The notes under the pieces: model-generated
What the model was told of the DNA's origin: nothing
What the model saw: only the letters and a program-made list of their open reading frames with translations
The model's database searches: none
NCBI RefSeq assembly: GCF_006517175.1
Contig: NZ_CP041186.1
Span: 4,615,074-4,679,073 of the forward strand
Reading direction: 5' to 3'
Source: Persicimonas caeni
Lineage (GTDB): Bacteria; Myxococcota_A; Bradymonadia; Bradymonadales; Bradymonadaceae
Length of the DNA: 64,000 nucleotides
Program-made: the position numbers and the translations under genes
In this document: positions 1-12,619 of the stretch, in pieces
How positions within the stretch are numbered: position 1 is the first letter of the stretch
How the letters are laid out: each line of letters begins with the position of its first letter

Positions 1-249
1 CCGGTCTGCGAATTTCTACCCTCGCCGTCGCTTCACGCGCCGCAGACTTTCCAGCCTGGTGGCCACCCAGGCGTGCCGATCGCCCCGATAGCTGCGCGTT
101 TTACAACCTCCTGCACGCGCGTAGTTTGTGTGCACTTCGATTTTAAACGTAATTGATCGCATTTTTGCGCATCCAGGTGATCCATGTCATATCCACCGGG
201 CACTGAATGCTTATGCTAGGTGCGGTTTTGTCCGAACAGGAGGTAGTAA

Positions 250-1641
250 ATGCAGTACGGTTCGAGATTCTCGCCAGTCCCCCTCGCCCTCGCGCTCGTC
301 TTCGCGGCGGGCACCTTTAGCACGCCCCTGCAAGCTCAGGAGAAGGTTCAGCCAGAAGAGATTCCACCCCAGGCCGTCCAGCCCGAGACGGCTCGAGAAC
401 AAGCCGCCGAACAAGACGCCCCCGTCGAGTGGAGCTTCAACGCCCAGCTTCGCCCGCGCCTGGAGCTGCGCGACAATCACAGCTTCGGGTTGGCGGACGA
501 CGAGCTTCGCTACCGGGGTATTTACGCGCCCCCGGGCGACACGATCAGCTCGGTCAGCCAACGCAGCCGGCTGGGCGTCGGTGCCAAAGCCGGCGACGTC
601 AGCGCGCTGCTCCAGATCCAACACGCCGTCGAGTGGGGTCTCTTCGGCGGAAACGCGCTCACTGATCCGGTGCTCTTCGCCCACCAGGCCTGGCTGCAAT
701 ACAAGCCCTCCGACACCTGGTGGGTGCGCGCCGGCCGCCAGCAACTCGCCTACGGTGAGCACCGCGTGCTCGGCACCGTCGGCTGGACCCAGGTCGGACG
801 CGCCTGGGACGCGCTTCGCTTCGGGTTCTACCCCTCCGACGCGTTCGGCGTCGACGTCTTCGCCGGCCGCTACAACGTCGGCTTCGAGAATCCCGCCTTC
901 GAGGACGTCTCGCTGTTCAACCAGGACGCCTGGCTGACCGGCGCCTACTTCAAGATCCGCGAGGTCGCCCAACCGGCGCTCGACGAGATCGACCTGTACG
1001 CGCTGTACGACGTCCAGATCGACGACCTCTCTGACGACCAGCCCAACACCCGCAATTTGCTGGGTCTGGGCGCCCGCCTCGCCGGCAAATGGGGCCTCGT
1101 CGACGGCCTGGCCGAAGGCGTCTACGAGCTCGGCTCGCGCTGCCTGCCCGGCCCCTCGGGCCAGTGCACCGACGACACCGTCGACCTGAGCGCCTGGATG
1201 ATCGACACCGAGTTGGGCTTTTCGGTCTACGAGCCGGCCGCCCTGCGCCTCTTCGTGGGCTATTCGCGCGCGACCGGCGACGACCCGGACACCGCCGACA
1301 CCAACGAAGCGTACTTTCAATTCTACCCCACCGCCCACAAGTGGATGGGCCTGATGGACATCATCGGCCCGCGCAGCAACGTCCAAGAGATCAAAGGCGG
1401 CTTTAGCTTCAAGACCGGCCAGTTCAAGCTGCGCGAGTCGGTCCACTACTTCAACCGCCTCGAGCCCGAATCGGAGACCGTCGGCCTCGAGTTCGACACC
1501 GTCGCCTCCGCCAAGCTCACCGAGATCCTCGATCTGGGCGTGGGCCACGGCCTCTTCGTCCCCTCCGACGGCATCTCCTCCGGCGAGGAGCCCGACGGCG
1601 TGGCGAACTGGGTGTACCTGCAGATGAACGCAGTGTTCTAA
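250..1641 (+). CDS. Alginate-export-like outer membrane beta-barrel protein
   Basis: 463 residues. Residues 1-29 form a signal peptide ending near PLQAQ, followed by a Pro/Glu/Gln-rich linker (30-60) and then a barrel-like body rich in alternating aromatic strands. The stretch around residues 158-192 (WWVRAGRQQLAYGEHR, then GWTQVGRAWDALRF) is the hallmark of the alginate-export (AlgE-like) family of substrate-selective porins, and the protein ends in a C-terminal Phe as outer membrane proteins usually do. A strong ribosome binding site (AGGAGGT) lies 5 bases before the ATG. No alginate biosynthesis gene is nearby, so the substrate is unknown; the family assignment is from motif recognition and the transport role is inferred. 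Confidence 0.8.
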   Translation: MQYGSRFSPVPLALALVFAAGTFSTPLQAQEKVQPEEIPPQAVQPETAREQAAEQDAPVEWSFNAQLRPRLELRDNHSFGLADDELRYRGIYAPPGDTISSVSQRSRLGVGAKAGDVSALLQIQHAVEWGLFGGNALTDPVLFAHQAWLQYKPSDTWWVRAGRQQLAYGEHRVLGTVGWTQVGRAWDALRFGFYPSDAFGVDVFAGRYNVGFENPAFEDVSLFNQDAWLTGAYFKIREVAQPALDEIDLYALYDVQIDDLSDDQPNTRNLLGLGARLAGKWGLVDGLAEGVYELGSRCLPGPSGQCTDDTVDLSAWMIDTELGFSVYEPAALRLFVGYSRATGDDPDTADTNEAYFQFYPTAHKWMGLMDIIGPRSNVQEIKGGFSFKTGQFKLRESVHYFNRLEPESETVGLEFDTVASAKLTEILDLGVGHGLFVPSDGISSGEEPDGVANWVYLQMNAVF

Positions 1642-1762
1642 AAGGCCCCGGTCTTGGGGTCTTGGCGTAGCACGTTCGATCTTGCTAGATTCCCGAACGT
1701 CGACCCACGACCCCAAGACTCACGACTGCGCCGAAGGCGCTCCACGACACAAGACCGCGTCA

Positions 1763-2128
1763 ATGCTCCACCACATCGCCCTGGGCGCACGCGACGTCGA
1801 ACGCGTCGCCGCCTTCTACGCCGACCTCTTCGAACTCTCCGAAAAGACTCGCCATCATTACGACGATGGCTCGCTGCGCTCCGTCTGGCTCGAGATCGAC
1901 TCGACGATTCTGATGGTCGAGCATACCGAAGCGCCCGAGCGCCGGGTCGAGGGTGTGGGCGCGGGGCCCTTTTTGCTGGCGTTTGCGGTGGGCGACGAGG
2001 ACGAGCGGCGCGCGCTCGAGGCGCGGGTCGAGGCGATGGGCTCGCCCATCGAAGAGCGCACCGGCTTTAGCTCGTATTTTCGCGACCCGGAGGGGAACCG
2101 GGTGGCGGTAAGCCACTACCCTCGTTGA
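1763..2128 (+). CDS. VOC-family (glyoxalase/bleomycin-resistance fold) protein
   Basis: 121 residues from the ATG giving MLHHIALGARDVERVAAFY, the usual opening of a single vicinal-oxygen-chelate domain. The C-terminal half has the matching FRDPEGNRVAV strand in which the family's metal-ligand Glu falls (PEGN). The frame extends 27 codons further upstream, but those codons do not resemble the fold. The substrate cannot be told from sequence; such single-domain proteins range from lactoylglutathione lyases to antibiotic-binding proteins. It lies 121 bases after the porin gene and 121 bases before the sensor kinase. Confidence 0.75.
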   Translation: MLHHIALGARDVERVAAFYADLFELSEKTRHHYDDGSLRSVWLEIDSTILMVEHTEAPERRVEGVGAGPFLLAFAVGDEDERRALEARVEAMGSPIEERTGFSSYFRDPEGNRVAVSHYPR

Positions 2129-2249
2129 TGTTTTTTTGCACCTGCCTGCCGATAAGTCGCTTACGCAATCTGGGGGACTCCTGTACGATAGTGAGTTCGC
2201 GGCGAGGACAGGTCGCCTCGCTTTCCCGTCGCAGTAAGTCAGTCACTCC

Positions 2250-3740
2250 ATGCAACAAGTAACCAATCGCCTCAAGAGGCTCAGCCCCAAGAGCATGGTG
2301 GCTGTGGCGGCGCTGCTCGTCTTGGTCGGTGGCTTGAGCTATGTGGGCGTGCTCGCCTTCAACACGAGCATCGGGATGCACTCGTGGTTGACCGCCCAGC
2401 AGATCTGGAAGGGCGAGCGCAAGCAGCTGGTGGGCTGTGTTCGCGACACCATCGAGCAGTCCGACCCGACGGCGATGAGATCATGTGAGAGTACCGACGA
2501 GCTCTACGGCGCCCACGCCAAGTTGCGGCATTTCGTCAACGCGAAAGACTGGGAGGCGGCCAGGCCGCACGCGATCCGAGTGGGCCTGACGCGCTCGGAG
2601 ACCGACGCCGCGCTCGACCTGTTCAAGTACGGCCATGCGATTCCGCAGACCGCGGCCGCCATGGAGGTGTGGGGCGAGGCGATCGTGGCGGTCCGCGAAC
2701 TGCTCGAGCTCGGCGAGCAAGCCGAGCGCCTCCTCGAGCTCGGGCAGGTCGACGAGGCGCGGCGCGACGAATTGCTCCATCGGCTCGACCTCCTCGACGA
2801 GCGCCTCGTGAAGGCCGAAGAGCGCTTCGGCGCGCTGCTCCACCAGGCCTCTCCCTGGGGGCGCTATATCGGCGCCGCCTCGATTCTGGCCGCGCTCTTT
2901 TTGCTGGCCGCCTCCGGCGCCTACCTGGGGCGTCTGGCCCAGCTCTTCCAGGAGGAGCACGCCGTCGTCCAGCACCGCCTGGCTCGCCAGGAGGCCAAGA
3001 TGATGGAGGCCGACCGCATGATCGCGGTGGGCACGCTGGCCGCCGGGGTGGGCCACGAGATCAACAACCCGCTGACTTATGTGGCCGGGGGCATCGACTT
3101 CGCCCAGCGCACCTTGCGCGGGCTCATCGAGCGCGACGAGCCGAAGATCGACGAAGAGTCGATGCGCCGCGAGCTCCTCGAGGCCCTCGACGCGCTCGAC
3201 GACGCGCGCGAGGGGACCGACCGGGTGCGCGACATCGCGCGCGACCTGCGCACGTTCGCTCGCCACGAAGAAACCCGCGAAATCGCCCCGGTCGACCTCG
3301 TGCCGATCATCGAGCTGGCCGTCGACATGGCCCACCACGAGATCCGCCACCGGGCGAGCGTCGCGCGCGACTATGCCGACCACTCGGTGGCCCTGGGCAA
3401 CGAGTCGCGCCTGGCGCAGGTCTTCTTGAATCTGGTGGTCAATGCGGCGCAGGCCATCGAGGTGGGAGCGGCGGCGGACAACGAAATCAAGCTCGTCACC
3501 CGCCGCGAGGGCGACGAGATCGTCGTCGAGGTCTCCGACACCGGCAAAGGCATCCACGCCGACGAGCGGGACATCGTCTTCGAGCCGTTTCGCACGACCA
3601 AGCCCGAAGGCGAGGGCACCGGGCTGGGCATGGCGATCTCGCGAAATATCGTAGAGTCGCTGGGCGGCACCATCGACTTCGTCAGTGAGCCGGGCGTGCG
3701 CACCGTCTTTACGGTGCGCCTGCCGGCGGCCGACACATAA
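2250..3740 (+). CDS. Membrane sensor histidine kinase
   Basis: 496 residues. Two membrane segments (about 14-37 and 206-230) bracket a mostly helical periplasmic sensor region of about 165 residues. The cytoplasmic part has a HisKA domain with GVGHEINNPL (phospho-accepting His269), an N box (NLVVNAAQAI), G1 (DTGKGIHADE) and G2 (GEGTGLGMAI). There is no HAMP domain, only a short coiled linker after the second membrane segment. It has no adjacent response regulator, so it is an orphan kinase. A kinase with the same GTLAAGVGHEINNPL H-box is encoded near 52.1 kb. Confidence 0.9.
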   Translation: MQQVTNRLKRLSPKSMVAVAALLVLVGGLSYVGVLAFNTSIGMHSWLTAQQIWKGERKQLVGCVRDTIEQSDPTAMRSCESTDELYGAHAKLRHFVNAKDWEAARPHAIRVGLTRSETDAALDLFKYGHAIPQTAAAMEVWGEAIVAVRELLELGEQAERLLELGQVDEARRDELLHRLDLLDERLVKAEERFGALLHQASPWGRYIGAASILAALFLLAASGAYLGRLAQLFQEEHAVVQHRLARQEAKMMEADRMIAVGTLAAGVGHEINNPLTYVAGGIDFAQRTLRGLIERDEPKIDEESMRRELLEALDALDDAREGTDRVRDIARDLRTFARHEETREIAPVDLVPIIELAVDMAHHEIRHRASVARDYADHSVALGNESRLAQVFLNLVVNAAQAIEVGAAADNEIKLVTRREGDEIVVEVSDTGKGIHADERDIVFEPFRTTKPEGEGTGLGMAISRNIVESLGGTIDFVSEPGVRTVFTVRLPAADT

Positions 3741-3784
3741 CGACAAATAATGGCGCGCTGGTCACAACATTGGTTTGGTTGTCG

Positions 3785-4054
3785 TCAGGAGCCGGCTTTG
3801 GGGAACCGCGGCCGGTCGTCGTTTGATGAAGGCGGGCGCACCGTGCCCGTGCCCCCGCAGTCCTGGCAGGGATCTTCGATCTCGAAGAGCCCCACGTATT
3901 TCCCCTTCCCCCCGCAGCCCGGGCATTTGTACGGGTCTTCCTCCTCGAAGTCTTCGCCGGTCGCCAGATCCTCTTCCTCGTCATCGAATAGCGACGAGAG
4001 TTCGTTGTCATCGAAGAGGTCGCGAAATGGATCGGGTTTGTAGTTGTTCGACAT
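3785..4054 (-). CDS. Small acidic protein with DnaJ-type cysteine-rich zinc finger
   Basis: 89 residues if started at the ATG at 4054 (MSNNYKPDPF). An acidic N-terminal half (DDNELSSLFDDEEED) is followed by two CxxCxGxG modules, CPGCGGKG (Cys44/47) and CQDCGGTG (Cys63/66), as in the zinc-binding centre of DnaJ. It has no J domain, so it is not a chaperone of the DnaJ type; comparable stand-alone modules bind proteins or RNA. The frame stays open upstream to an ATG at 4180, giving 42 more residues of plausible codon usage, so the longer form cannot be excluded. It converges with the sensor kinase gene 45 bases away. Confidence 0.6.
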   Translation of the reverse strand: MSNNYKPDPFRDLFDDNELSSLFDDEEEDLATGEDFEEEDPYKCPGCGGKGKYVGLFEIEDPCQDCGGTGTVRPPSSNDDRPRFPKAGS

Positions 4055-4213
4055 CGTCGTACCCCGCCAGCTTGGTTCGAGCGAATCGTGGGCGTATTCT
4101 CGGACGATTAAGTCCCGGCGTACGAAACGGTACTCCGGCAACTCCCAGTCACGTGGAAACTTAAACACGTGTGTCGTCATCGAGAATGGTCGTGGCGCCG
4201 GCGGCGCCGAGAC

Positions 4214-8119
<3,906 letters not shown>

Positions 8120-8199
8120 GACAGTCCGGTGATGTTGAGTCCTTCGGAGCGAGTGCATCCCTGTTCTTGCCGACGAGGGCAAGATGCCCCCGCACCGAA

Positions 8200-9630
8200 T
8201 TAGAACAGCAAGAAGGCGCTGGGACGCTGGGCGACCTCGTCGTCGTCGAGGATACGCTCGATCGACAGCCCCTTGTTCGACGCCGCGCTCAGGTCGACGA
8301 GCTCCTCGGTGCCGTCGAGCAAGCGTACAGTGGGGCGCGTGGCGTGCGAAAGCTTGTTGTCGCTGTCGATGGGCGAGCTGCGGATGACCAGCGCCTGGCG
8401 CCCGTCGTTGAGCCGCACGGTGGTGCCCACCGGGAAGATGCCCAGGCGGTTGACGAACAGCTTCATGAGCGCCGGGTCGTAGTGCGAGCCCATCTTCTGC
8501 ATCATCGTCTGCAGCGCCAGGTCGGGCTTCATCGAGCTGTGGCCCTCGAAGCCCTGGGTCAAGATGTCGTAGTCGCGCGCGATCTCGACGATGCGGCTGA
8601 GCAGGTGCGGGCTCATCTCGTCGTTGTACCAGGTCGACGGCAGCGGGCGGTTGTACGGAAAGCCGCGCTCGTAGTTGGTCACCAGCCGCAGCGCGCTGAG
8701 CACGTCGCGGGTGCCCGTCTGGGTAAGCGCGGCGACTGAGGCCAGGTTGGTCTGGAAGTGGGTCTCGTCGCCGACGTGGATCTCGCTGGCGACCTCGGCG
8801 GTGCCGCTCAATTTGTCGACGTCCTGGGCGAGCGCGGTCATGCCGCAGCGCACCACAATCGTCGGCTCGAGGCCGACCGCCGAGGCGAGCAGCATCGAGT
8901 AGACCGCGCAGTTGCTCGCGTGGACGAAGTCGCGCCCGCTCAACAGCTTCATGTTGATGAGGCCCACGAAGATGTCGCCGTGCTCGTCGATGCTGTCGGT
9001 GATCTGCTGGACGATGCGCTTGATGTCGGTCACCGACGGGTGGGCGCCGTGGCGGATGCGCTCGAAGTAGTTGCGGCAGCGCACCAAGAGGCTGGCGTAC
9101 AGCTCGATGAGCTCGCGGCGCTCGTCGTCGACGCCCTCGTCTTCGTCCTGCTCCTCGGGGGCGACGAGGGTCAACTCGAGGTGGGCGAGCTTGAAGCCAT
9201 CGAGGCTGTCGCGCTGACCGCTCTCGACCTTTTTGATCTCGGCGGCCAGCTGCAGCATCTCGCCGCCGGTGATGCCTTTGCGAAAGATCACTTCGTTGAA
9301 GTCCGCCTGCAGGCAGAGCTGGCGAATCGGCGCGATGCGCCCGTGGCTGCGCTGGTCGATGCGGATGATTTTGCCGTCGAGGAACATGTTGTGCTCGGTC
9401 ATCTGCAGGCAGAAGCGCTCTTGCGACTCCTCGGCGAGCTTGGCGTCGACCCAGTCGACGAACTCCTCGGCGGCCAGCTTGGTCTGGTCGTGGTCGATGC
9501 TAAAGATGCTGCTCGCCTTCAAAACCTTGACGAAGTGGCCGCAAATCTGGGGGCCGAGCGCCTCTTTGGTGTCGTCGGCGCGCTCGCCGCGCTCGGAGAG
9601 CACGCTGTTGCTGGAGAAGTCGTCGGCCAT
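8200..9630 (-). CDS. Degenerate HD-GYP-like protein
   Basis: 476 residues. The N-terminal 180 residues are helical and acidic (DEDEGVDDE near 165). From residue 230 on, the layout follows HD-GYP phosphodiesterases: VHASNCAVYSMLLASAVGL (His237) and a C-terminal tail DPALMKLFVNRLGIFPVGT typical of the family. However, the position of LHDIGK reads LAQDVDK (about 268-273), so the HD histidine is lost, and no GYP signature is evident. It is therefore probably a non-catalytic c-di-GMP-type sensor or scaffold (inference). The start ATG at 9630 has GGAGGAG 7 bases upstream; the in-frame TTG at 9636 does not. It begins 2 bases after the stop of the upstream gene, so the two are translationally coupled. 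Confidence 0.65.
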   Translation of the reverse strand: MADDFSSNSVLSERGERADDTKEALGPQICGHFVKVLKASSIFSIDHDQTKLAAEEFVDWVDAKLAEESQERFCLQMTEHNMFLDGKIIRIDQRSHGRIAPIRQLCLQADFNEVIFRKGITGGEMLQLAAEIKKVESGQRDSLDGFKLAHLELTLVAPEEQDEDEGVDDERRELIELYASLLVRCRNYFERIRHGAHPSVTDIKRIVQQITDSIDEHGDIFVGLINMKLLSGRDFVHASNCAVYSMLLASAVGLEPTIVVRCGMTALAQDVDKLSGTAEVASEIHVGDETHFQTNLASVAALTQTGTRDVLSALRLVTNYERGFPYNRPLPSTWYNDEMSPHLLSRIVEIARDYDILTQGFEGHSSMKPDLALQTMMQKMGSHYDPALMKLFVNRLGIFPVGTTVRLNDGRQALVIRSSPIDSDNKLSHATRPTVRLLDGTEELVDLSAASNKGLSIERILDDDEVAQRPSAFLLF

Positions 9631-9632
9631 TT

Positions 9633-11471
9633 TCAAGCTCCTCCGTTGGCGGCATGGGATTGCAACAGCCGCTTGTAGGCGTCTTTGAGGCCCGGGGCGG
9701 TCAGCAGGCTATTCGAGAGCGCCTCGATCGTCGCGCGCGCCTTGGCGTCGCCCTTCTCCAAAAGAATACGCGCGGCGGCCTTGGCGCATTTGGCGTTGGC
9801 CTCGCCGAACCACCCGCGGGTGTCGAGTTGGTTGCGAAGCTCGTCGAGGTGCGAGGGGTGCGCCTCGACGAAGGTCTGCATCAGGAAGCGAATCTCGCCC
9901 ATCGGTTTTTTGCCCAACTCGCCGCCTTCGAGCAGCCGGCGAAGCCGCTCTTGGAGCACCTGCGGTTGGTATTGGCCCAACAACTCGTAGGTGCGCGTGC
10001 GGATGTCCTGCTCGTGGTGGTCGATGAGCGGGAAGAGCGTCGAGCGCGCCAGCGTCATGTCGGCCCAGCCGACGAAGTCGAGCTCGAGCGCCTTTCTTTG
10101 CAGCGCGAGTTTGCCGGTGGCGATGGCCGCGACGACGACCTTCTGGGCCGGCGCCCAGTCGGCGAGGCGCTCGGGCGGGATGCAGTCGAGCAGGCGCTCG
10201 AGGAAGGGCTCGTTGGCGAGGTGCTCGTCGGCGCGGATGGCGTCGGCGTTGGACTCGTCGGTCACCTCGACGAGCAGCTCGATGAGCCGCTCGGGGTGCG
10301 CCAGCTCGGTGTCGTCGCTGGACAACATCGCCAGGGTGCGTCGCTGCACGGCGTCGGCGTCGAGCAGCGTGAGCAGCTCGCGCATGGGCTCGGGGGAGTC
10401 CGACTTTTGGAGCTGCCACAAGAGCCCCTCGACGCGCTCGGGCTCCGAGGCGCTCGCAAAGACCGCCTCGATGGGATTCTCGTCGGCGCGCTCGAACATC
10501 TCGGTGCGCGTTTGCAGCAGTCGGAGTACGTGCAGGGCGGCCGCGTACATCTCCTTGTCGAGCATCTCGACGGTCATCTTCTCGATGACCATGCGCGCGT
10601 GCTCGGCGGCCAGCGAGGTCGGCGAGGTGCGGATGACGCTGAGCAGCGCCTCGATGAAGCGAAACTCGAGCAGGCTTCCGGAGTGCCACTCGGTGTAAAG
10701 CGAGCCGACGAGGTTCTCGGTCACAGACAGCGCGAACGCCAGGTCGTCCTCGGAGGCGGCGATCGGCTTGGTCAAAAAGCTCTGGCCGACGCGCTCGGCC
10801 GTAAACCAGTCGAGGCAGTCGATGCCCACGTGCTCGAAGATTCGGTCGATCTCTTGGCCCGACTCTCCGTCGGGCTCGATCGCCGCCTCGACGACCATGT
10901 CGACAACCTCCTTGGAGGTGCGCTGGTTGAACTCCTCGATGGTCTCCGAGTCGACGAAGGTGTCGACCGACCGGTACGCGATGGTGTCGAGCTGCTTTTC
11001 CCACAGCAGCGTGATCGTGTCGTCGTCCGAGCCGACCTCGCCGCTGTCGATTGCAGTGACCACCTGCATGAGTTGTTGCAGATCGGCAGCGTCGAGGCCG
11101 GGGCGAAACGTCAGGAAGCGCAGCCCGTCGGAGTTGGGCTTGTACCAGATGAACCGCTCGCTCTCGCTCATCTCACGCGAGAAGACCTCTTCGCCCCACT
11201 CCGACAGCACCTGGCTGGGCGTGAGCTCGACGGTGACCGGCCGCCCCGCATCGAGCACCTCCTGGAGGCGATTGACCGCCTGCTGGGTCACGCTGTCGAT
11301 GACCGGATGGTGGCGTGGGTAGACACGCAGCACGGTCACGACCCGGTCGAGCATCCCGAAGAACTTGCTCACACAGGTGTGGATGCGCTCTTCGCTGAGT
11401 TCGTGCTCGCTGGTCGGCTCGTCGGCCTCGTCGAGAAGGTCGCTTTCGTCTTGTGAGGAGAGTACGCCCAA
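9633..11471 (-). CDS. Large helical (HEAT-repeat-like) protein, function unknown
   Basis: 612 residues with no signal peptide or membrane segment. The first 160 residues contain a conserved-looking block with RVYPRHHPVID and LSEWGEEVFSREMSESERFIWY. The rest is regular amphipathic helices in roughly 35-45 residue units (for example LFPLIDHHEQDIRTRTYELLG), as in HEAT or armadillo scaffolds. The best start is a TTG at 11471, since no ATG exists near the N-terminus. Its stop is 2 bases from the start of the degenerate HD-GYP gene, so the products probably act together. I do not recognise a named family. Confidence 0.7.
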   Translation of the reverse strand: MGVLSSQDESDLLDEADEPTSEHELSEERIHTCVSKFFGMLDRVVTVLRVYPRHHPVIDSVTQQAVNRLQEVLDAGRPVTVELTPSQVLSEWGEEVFSREMSESERFIWYKPNSDGLRFLTFRPGLDAADLQQLMQVVTAIDSGEVGSDDDTITLLWEKQLDTIAYRSVDTFVDSETIEEFNQRTSKEVVDMVVEAAIEPDGESGQEIDRIFEHVGIDCLDWFTAERVGQSFLTKPIAASEDDLAFALSVTENLVGSLYTEWHSGSLLEFRFIEALLSVIRTSPTSLAAEHARMVIEKMTVEMLDKEMYAAALHVLRLLQTRTEMFERADENPIEAVFASASEPERVEGLLWQLQKSDSPEPMRELLTLLDADAVQRRTLAMLSSDDTELAHPERLIELLVEVTDESNADAIRADEHLANEPFLERLLDCIPPERLADWAPAQKVVVAAIATGKLALQRKALELDFVGWADMTLARSTLFPLIDHHEQDIRTRTYELLGQYQPQVLQERLRRLLEGGELGKKPMGEIRFLMQTFVEAHPSHLDELRNQLDTRGWFGEANAKCAKAAARILLEKGDAKARATIEALSNSLLTAPGLKDAYKRLLQSHAANGGA

Positions 11472-11932
11472 GGTTGTTGCTGGTCCCGCGCCGTCGAACA
11501 GACTTTTTTCTGTTAAGAAGTTGCAAAGACTTTACGCCTAGTTTGAGCTGAAGGCAATGGGCATGTGAAAAGCAGGCCCGGCCGATGACGCAGCCCCTAC
11601 GTCCTTAATTGCTTAAGTAACTACACGAAGATTCTGTCGGTCATCTCGGCGGCTCTCGACGCCAATCACTGCGTCGCCATCCCTCGACGATGCCGCCGGC
11701 ATCGCCTGCGGGCTGTCTCCTTGTGCTTGCCGCCGATTGCTCGCCGAGCTTTCCCGCACAATCTCCGTGCAGTTACTTATGTAGCGGGCGCTTCAAACCT
11801 GCATGGGCTTCTCCATGTGCTTTCCATGTTTCAGTCCTGCGGGTTACTGCATCCAATGGTTGCGCCAGTAGTCCCGACCCCGCGTGTGATTAGCGTCACA
11901 CGTAGGGGCTACAACCAACAGAGGGGGCGCAA
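11472..11932. other. Intergenic region between divergent genes, with relic of a dispersed repeat
   Basis: 461 bases between the HEAT-like gene (minus) and the EF-hand lipoprotein gene (plus). No convincing reading frame. It carries a diverged arm of the REP-like element found near 28 and 31-32 kb (11589-11619) and, at 11776-11799, a piece resembling the next part of the same element (CTTATGTAGCGGGCG). Promoters for both genes must lie here, but no box stands out. Confidence 0.5.
11589..11619 (+). repeat. Diverged arm of the REP-like dispersed element
   Basis: The segment begins CGCAGCCCCTACGTCC and continues TTAATTGCTTAAGTA. It differs at only two positions, both substitutions, from the left arm at 31222, which reads CGCAGCCCCTATGTCC then TTAATTGCTTATGTA. 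The partner arm expected about 100 bases further on is missing, so this is a solo or broken copy. Confidence 0.75.
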
Positions 11933-12544
11933 ATGACTTGTAATCAACGACTTTTGGCGGCGCTGGCGATGCTCGGTTTTGCTGCGCTGGGGGCATGCAT
12001 CCCGGAGCAGAACCTGCCCGACCCGGCCGATCAGGCCGTCACGGCTACGCCCGACACCCAATTTCACAACTGGGCGCGCGGCGACGCACAGATCGACGAG
12101 TACGATTTCACCCAGGCCGTCGAGACGATGCGCGTCTTCGAGATGTGGGACGGCAACGGCAACGGCGTCGTCGGCCGCGAGGAGTTCACTCGCCACGCGT
12201 TTCGAGTCTGGGACGTCGACAGGAGCGGAAGCGTCGAGGCCGACGAGTGGAAGAGGGCGGCTGCGTCGTTCTATCGCAGCCAGCAGCCCTACGGCGAGTT
12301 TGGCGACTGGGATCTCGACGCCGACGACGATTTGGGCATCGACGAGGTGCAACAGGGCTTCGAGCGCACCAACCTGTTTCGCTACTGGGATGCCAACGAC
12401 GATGGGTATTTGACCCGCGGCGAGTTTGCTTCGGAGGCGTTCGCCGCCTGGGATACAACTGATAACGGCATGATCGATCAGAGCGAATGGAATCAGGCCA
12501 TCGAGCTGTGGGTTATGCGATTTCGCAGGGCGCCCACGACCTGA
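11933..12544 (+). CDS. EF-hand lipoprotein
   Basis: 203 residues. A lipoprotein signal (lipobox ALGAC, Cys22) is followed by about five EF-hand-like calcium loops: DGNGNGVVGREEF, DVDRSGSVEADEW, DLDADDDLGIDEV, DANDDGYLTRGEF and DTTDNGMIDQSEW. Most carry D-x-D/N-x-D/N-G-x-hydrophobic-x3-E spacing; the third is weakest. The repeated FxxWD units before the loops are shared with a second lipoprotein near 38 kb. A purine-rich site (GAGGGGG) precedes the ATG. Likely a membrane-anchored calcium-binding protein; its partner is unknown. Confidence 0.85.
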   Translation: MTCNQRLLAALAMLGFAALGACIPEQNLPDPADQAVTATPDTQFHNWARGDAQIDEYDFTQAVETMRVFEMWDGNGNGVVGREEFTRHAFRVWDVDRSGSVEADEWKRAAASFYRSQQPYGEFGDWDLDADDDLGIDEVQQGFERTNLFRYWDANDDGYLTRGEFASEAFAAWDTTDNGMIDQSEWNQAIELWVMRFRRAPTT

Positions 12545-12619
12545 TGGCCCGCAGATTCACTTGTGAATGTCGGAGCTCCTCGGGTACAAATTGAGGGCGA
12601 GTTTTCCGAGGGAGTACCG

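Noticed and set aside
211-1716. 501-codon open frame on the minus strand opposite the porin gene
   Set aside because: A codon-phase shadow typical of high-GC DNA. The plus-strand gene has a signal peptide, ribosome binding site and family motifs; the antisense protein has none.
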